A stretch of 37,457 bases of DNA from assembly GCA_030148335.1 (NCBI GenBank), contig JASBTQ010000043.1, positions 1 to 37,457 of the forward strand, written 5' to 3'. Position numbers and translations under genes: made by a program. The DNA comes from Allomuricauda sp. GTDB lineage: Bacteria > Bacteroidota > Bacteroidia > Flavobacteriales > Flavobacteriaceae. The notes beneath the pieces were generated by a model, which was given only the letters and a program-made list of their open reading frames with translations, did no database searches and was not told the origin of the DNA. Position 1 is the stretch's first letter. Every line of letters begins with the position of its first letter. Below are positions 33,915 to 37,457 of the stretch, piece by piece.

Positions 33915-34379
33915 TTAAAAGATTAAGTTTCTTTTTGATTTTAATGTCTGTGTTTCCAAAGGGTATGCTGTTATGACCTTGTCTATCTTTTTGATGTCCC
34001 GTAACTTTTGGGAAAGTGTAGCCTCATCGGCCGCTTCCACTTTTAGGAAATAATCGATCTCTTTTCGTTCCTTGATCAGATGATCGGTCCTTGCGGAAAC
34101 GTTGTTCTCAAACAGACCTCCTGAAGGTATAACTTCCTCGACCACACATTTGTTCGAGATCAGCGTCCAGTAAATGTCGTTCATCCCATCGTCCCAATCA
34201 AACACAGAAAAAGATAGATTTTCATCCAGATGAAGGTCAATTTTCATCCTTTTCAAATACAATCCGCATTTGGAATTTATGGCATAGGTCATCGCATAAT
34301 CTTCCAAATGACTGTGTATGGCGATGAGCCTGAAACTATCGTCATATAAGTCTGCCGATATCCTATGTGTTGTCATCAT
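33915..34379 (-). CDS. IPExxxVDY family protein
   Basis: This 154-residue cytosolic protein belongs to a flavobacterial family named after a C-terminal IPExxxVDY motif and found between rnc and pyk. Here the motif has drifted to IKERKEIDYF at about 103-112. Its function is unknown. The context between rnc and pyk is conserved in Flavobacteriia, and the two-base gap to pyk implies translational coupling. Two adjacent ATG codons (34379 and 34376) can serve as start. Confidence 0.85.
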   Translation of the reverse strand: MMTTHRISADLYDDSFRLIAIHSHLEDYAMTYAINSKCGLYLKRMKIDLHLDENLSFSVFDWDDGMNDIYWTLISNKCVVEEVIPSGGLFENNVSARTDHLIKERKEIDYFLKVEAADEATLSQKLRDIKKIDKVITAYPLETQTLKSKRNLIF

Positions 34380-34491
34380 GCCCTTAACACGAATTGTAAA
34401 TATACTCTTAATCCAATTGAATGCCTAGTCAATGCAATACAATACACTTGTTAAACCTATCGAAAACGATTGAGTTTACCTTTTTTTAATG

Positions 34492-35229
34492 CTATTGGTT
34501 TTCTATTTTGTTCTGTAGGGCAAAATAGGCTCTTTTCGAAGCCTTTTCCTCGGCCTTCTTTTTGGATGTCGCCCTTGCCTTGGCCAAAATCCGGCCGCCA
34601 ATGGTCAGTTTTACCGCAAAATGTTTCAGCTCATCATTGCCAGTGTCCTCATAGACATTATAACTGAAAGGCGTCTTTTGTTTTTGGCACCACTCGATCA
34701 CGAGGCTTTTGTAACTGATGACCTTACCTTCCAATTGCTCAATGTCCACGTAGGGCTCTATCACCCTTTCATGGATGAACTTTTCGCAATAGGGATAACC
34801 CCTGTCCAGATAAATGGCCCCGATGAGTGCCTCGAACACGTTGCCGTGGATGTTCTCCCCAAAATGGGTCTTGGGTATCCTGCTCTCCACAAAGCGCAAA
34901 AGTCCCAGATCTTTCCCCAGCTCGTTCAGATGTTTGCGGCTCACCACTTTGGAGCGCATTTTGGTGAGGTAACCCTCGTCCCCTTCGGGTACCTCATTGT
35001 ATAGGTGTTTTGATATGATGGTCCCCAACATGGAATCCCCCAAAAACTCCAAGCGCTCATAGTTCATCGGGTTGCCGTTGGCATCTTTTTTATTGACGGA
35101 ACGGTGAAGAAAAGCTTTTTTGTAGATCTCCAAATTTTTGGGCTTGAACCCTAGAATCTTTTTCATTCCCAAAAAAAAATCCCCATCCGAACTGGGATGG
35201 GAATTGAATATTTTGGAGGTGAATTTCAT
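34492..35229 (-). CDS. rnc: Ribonuclease III
   Basis: RNase III (245 residues) cleaves double-stranded RNA in rRNA maturation and mRNA decay. The catalytic signature NYERLEFLGDSML is present at about 56-68, the second acidic pair in NVFEALIGAIYLDRG, and a double-stranded RNA binding domain fills about 170-240 (ending TSKKKAEEKASKRAY). The start is nine bases after the fabF stop, so it is part of the acpP-fabF-rnc operon. About 110 bases separate it from the next gene, with no terminator seen. Confidence 0.97.
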   Translation of the reverse strand: MKFTSKIFNSHPSSDGDFFLGMKKILGFKPKNLEIYKKAFLHRSVNKKDANGNPMNYERLEFLGDSMLGTIISKHLYNEVPEGDEGYLTKMRSKVVSRKHLNELGKDLGLLRFVESRIPKTHFGENIHGNVFEALIGAIYLDRGYPYCEKFIHERVIEPYVDIEQLEGKVISYKSLVIEWCQKQKTPFSYNVYEDTGNDELKHFAVKLTIGGRILAKARATSKKKAEEKASKRAYFALQNKIENQ

Positions 35230-35238
35230 GTTACAAAA

Positions 35239-36489
35239 CTACCCCAATTTTTTGAATACGAGACACGCATTGTGTCCGCCAAAACCAAACGTATTGCTCA
35301 TGGCCACGTTCACTTCCCGCTTCTGCGCCTTGTTCAGCGTCAGATTGAGCGAAGGATCGATCTGATCGTCCACCACACTATGGTTGATGGTCGGTGGTAC
35401 CATTCCGTGTTCCATGGCCAAAATGGAGGCAATGGCCTCAATGGCCCCAGCCGCACCGAGCAAATGCCCGGTCATGGACTTGGTGGAATTGATGTTGATG
35501 TTGGGTGCATGCGCGCCAAACACCTTGGAAATGGCTTTGAGCTCGGCCACATCGCCCAGCGGGGTGGATGTTCCGTGCGTATTGATAGCGTCCACGTCCT
35601 CAGGTTTCAGACCTGCATTCTGTAGACAGTTTTCCATTACTTTGACCACACCTATACCTTCTGGGTGTGGGGCGGTCATGTGATAAGCGTCACTGGAAAG
35701 GCCTCCGCCGAGTACTTCGGCATAGATCTTGGCCCCTCTTGCCTTGGCGTGTTCGTATTCTTCCAAGATCAGTGCACCCGCACCTTCTCCAAGAACAAAG
35801 CCGTCACGTGTGGCATCAAAAGGTCTGGATGCTGTTTCTGGACTTTCGTTTCGGGTGGAGAGGGCATGCATGGCATTGAAACCACCCATACCTGCCATGG
35901 TAACGGCAGCTTCACTTCCTCCGGTCACGATGACGTCGCAATGGCCCAAACGGATATAATTGAGCGCATCTATCATGGCGTTGGCCGCCGATGCACAGGC
36001 CGAAACGGTGGTATAGTTCGGTCCCATGAACCCATGCTTGATGGAAATGTTCCCTGGTGCGATGTCGGCGATCATTTTTGGGATGAAGAAGGGGTTGAAA
36101 CGGGGTGTGCCATCTCCTTCGGCAAACCCGATCACCTCATTCTGGAAGGTTTCCAATCCGCCGATACCGGCTCCCCAGACTACACCTACCCTGAACTTAT
36201 CCACTACATTGAGGTCGATTCCAGAGTCTGCAATGGCCTCGTCCGAAGAGACAAGGGCATATTGTGCGAACCTGTCCAGTTTTCTTGCCTCCTTACGATC
36301 AAAATAATCTTCGGGGTTATACCCTTTCAGCTCACAGGCAAATTTTGTCTTGAACTTCTCGGTATCGAAATATGTGATGGGTGCAGAACCACTCTTTCCG
36401 GTCCGTAGTCCTTCCCAATAAGCCTCCAAATTGTTGCCTATTGGAGTAAGTGCCCCCATTCCGGTAACCACAACTCGCTTTAATTGCAT
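35239..36489 (-). CDS. fabF: 3-oxoacyl-ACP synthase II
   Basis: FabF (416 residues) condenses malonyl-ACP with acyl-ACP in fatty acid elongation. The thiolase-fold active site is intact: C165 in TVSACASAAN, and the two histidines in NTHGTSTPLGD and SMTGHLLGAAGA. It begins MQLKRVVVTGMGALTPIG, standard for the family. It lies between acpP and rnc on the minus strand; an AT-rich hairpin separates it from acpP and could set the ratio of the two products. Confidence 0.98.
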   Translation of the reverse strand: MQLKRVVVTGMGALTPIGNNLEAYWEGLRTGKSGSAPITYFDTEKFKTKFACELKGYNPEDYFDRKEARKLDRFAQYALVSSDEAIADSGIDLNVVDKFRVGVVWGAGIGGLETFQNEVIGFAEGDGTPRFNPFFIPKMIADIAPGNISIKHGFMGPNYTTVSACASAANAMIDALNYIRLGHCDVIVTGGSEAAVTMAGMGGFNAMHALSTRNESPETASRPFDATRDGFVLGEGAGALILEEYEHAKARGAKIYAEVLGGGLSSDAYHMTAPHPEGIGVVKVMENCLQNAGLKPEDVDAINTHGTSTPLGDVAELKAISKVFGAHAPNININSTKSMTGHLLGAAGAIEAIASILAMEHGMVPPTINHSVVDDQIDPSLNLTLNKAQKREVNVAMSNTFGFGGHNACLVFKKLG

Positions 36490-36522
36490 TGAACTATTTT
36501 TTACCCTTTAGACCTAAATTAT

Positions 36523-36563
36523 AAAAAAAATTATCCATGCGATAATCACCACATGGATAATTT
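36523..36563 (-). terminator. Hairpin with T tract between acpP and fabF
   Basis: AAATTATCCATG and CATGGATAATTT form a perfect 12-bp stem around a 12-base loop, followed on the minus strand by at least five extra T residues. It lies 26 bases after the acpP stop. It is AT-rich and probably partial, acting as an attenuator that keeps acpP expression higher than fabF (inference). Confidence 0.7.
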
Positions 36564-36589
36564 AAAATCTTTAGCGATATATCATAAAA

Positions 36590-36823
36590 TTATTTAGCTT
36601 CTTCTATATAGCTAATGGCCTGACCAACAGTGGCGATGTTCTCTGCTTGATCATCTGGTATTTGGATATCAAATTCTTTCTCAAACTCCATGATAAGTTC
36701 AACAGTGTCCAAGGAATCCGCACCTAGATCGTTGGTAAAGCTAGCTTCAGCTACAACCTCATTCTCATCAACACCCAGTTTATCAACGATAATAGCCTTT
36801 ACTCTTGATGCAATGTCTGACAT
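36590..36823 (-). CDS. acpP: Acyl carrier protein
   Basis: AcpP (77 residues) carries acyl chains on a 4'-phosphopantetheine arm in fatty acid synthesis. The attachment serine is S37 in [12 protein letters not shown], and the protein is strongly acidic as usual. It is the first gene of the acpP-fabF-rnc group and is divergent from purN, the classical flavobacterial arrangement. Confidence 0.98.
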   Translation of the reverse strand: MSDIASRVKAIIVDKLGVDENEVVAEASFTNDLGADSLDTVELIMEFEKEFDIQIPDDQAENIATVGQAISYIEEAK

Positions 36824-36856
36824 AATTATTGTGGTTTTAAAAATTTAAATCGTTGG

Positions 36857-36864
36857 CAAAAATA
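36857..36864 (-). promoter_or_regulatory. Probable -7 box of acpP
   Basis: On the minus strand TATTTTTG matches TAnnTTTG, 33 bases before the acpP ATG. No clear -33 TTTG is visible at the expected distance. Confidence 0.4.
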
Positions 36865-36985
36865 TAAAACTTTGGATTAATTACACCATTTGTCGATAAA
36901 ATGTACTCCAAATTAAACATCTTAAGGCTCAGTACATTACTTTAGCCGCCTGAAGTTAGTCCAAAATACCATCAATTCCTAACAG

Positions 36986-37457
36986 ATGAAACAAATAGTC
37001 ATCTTGGCCTCTGGAAGTGGCTCAAATGCAGAAAACATCATAACGTACTTCAACAACATACCTACTATTAATGTGGTTGCGGTCCTCACCAATAAGAAAG
37101 AGGCAAAGGTGTTGGAACGTTGCGATAGGCTCGAAGTTCCTGCCTTTTATTTCAACAAAGTTGCTTTGACCAAAACCGATGCGGTGGTCGATTTTTTGAA
37201 AGGACTGAACGCCGATTTAGTGGTACTTGCCGGGTTCCTATGGAAAGTTCCGGAAAACATGATTGAAGCCTTCCCAAAAAAAATCATAAACATACATCCG
37301 GCACTGCTGCCCAAATATGGAGGCAAGGGCATGTACGGTGAAAAAGTGCATCAAGCAGTAAAGGATAATAAAGAAACTGAAACAGGCATTACCATACATT
37401 ATGTAAACGAGAACTATGATGAAGGTGCCATTATTTTCCAAGCCAAAACCAAGGTAG
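36986..37457 (+). CDS. purN: Phosphoribosylglycinamide formyltransferase, partial
   Basis: The frame from ATG 36986 runs off the window after 157 codons. PurN transfers a formyl group from 10-formyltetrahydrofolate to GAR in purine synthesis. The start ILASGSGSNAENI (phosphate loop) and the catalytic region NIHPALLPKYGGKGMYG with the conserved Asn-His are present. About 30 C-terminal residues are expected to be missing. It is divergent from acpP; a near-consensus TACTTTAG at 36938-36945 may be its -7 box. Confidence 0.95.
   Translation, partial: MKQIVILASGSGSNAENIITYFNNIPTINVVAVLTNKKEAKVLERCDRLEVPAFYFNKVALTKTDAVVDFLKGLNADLVVLAGFLWKVPENMIEAFPKKIINIHPALLPKYGGKGMYGEKVHQAVKDNKETETGITIHYVNENYDEGAIIFQAKTKV

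Noticed and set aside
32434..33918. Plus-strand frames opposite pyk
   Set aside because: Antisense shadows of a complete pyruvate kinase.
35665..36408. 247-codon plus-strand frame opposite fabF
   Set aside because: Antisense shadow of a complete FabF.

Overview
The window looks like a chromosomal segment of a marine-type Flavobacteriaceae bacterium (Bacteroidota). Proteins resemble the Muricauda/Flagellimonas group, though that genus-level placement is inference. The phylum assignment rests on the complete Bat (aerotolerance) operon, the acpP-fabF-rnc-IPExxxVDY-pyk gene order, promoter-like TAnnTTTG boxes, start sites mostly lacking Shine-Dalgarno sequences, and Sec or lipoprotein signals of Bacteroidota style. 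It is mostly core and housekeeping DNA. I see no phage, transposase, CRISPR array, rRNA or tRNA.

Layout. The first 56 bases hold the 5' end of a minus-strand aldo/keto reductase gene. At 215-9296 lies a tightly packed plus-strand operon: MoxR ATPase, DUF58 protein, a two-TM exported protein, then BatA, BatB, BatC, BatD and BatE, with several start/stop overlaps. At 9354-13919 come a small exported protein, a SulP anion permease, a beta-carbonic anhydrase, a terminator and a second SulP permease; together they suggest bicarbonate/CO2 handling. pheS follows at 14019. The 309-base gap after pheS is largely made of two degenerate heptanucleotide-periodic arrays. At 15348-22144 is a tripartite RND efflux operon with a GbsR/MarR-type regulator in front and a TetR regulator behind. 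At 22297-24620 a Tat-exported aminotransferase overlaps an AEC-family permease by one base.

From 24648 to 25776 (minus) a frameshifted YhhN-family membrane protein overlaps a CYTH-domain phosphatase-like gene, which diverges from dinB (plus). Between dinB and a convergent M16 zinc protease is a 130-base nested inverted repeat resembling a MITE. A TetR gene (plus) then converges, across a bidirectional terminator, on a minus-strand group: an AraC regulator, a previously uncalled 52-residue His/Cys-rich small protein, and an AhpD-like carboxymuconolactone decarboxylase family protein. The end of the window carries the minus-strand core cluster acpP-fabF-rnc-IPExxxVDY-pyk and, divergent from acpP, the start of purN, which runs off the edge.

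The most interesting items are the heptamer-periodic intergenic arrays, the small His/Cys-rich ORF between araC and the AhpD-like gene, the YhhN frameshift at a canonical slippery heptamer, the nested inverted repeat after dinB, and the exported aminotransferase coupled to a permease.
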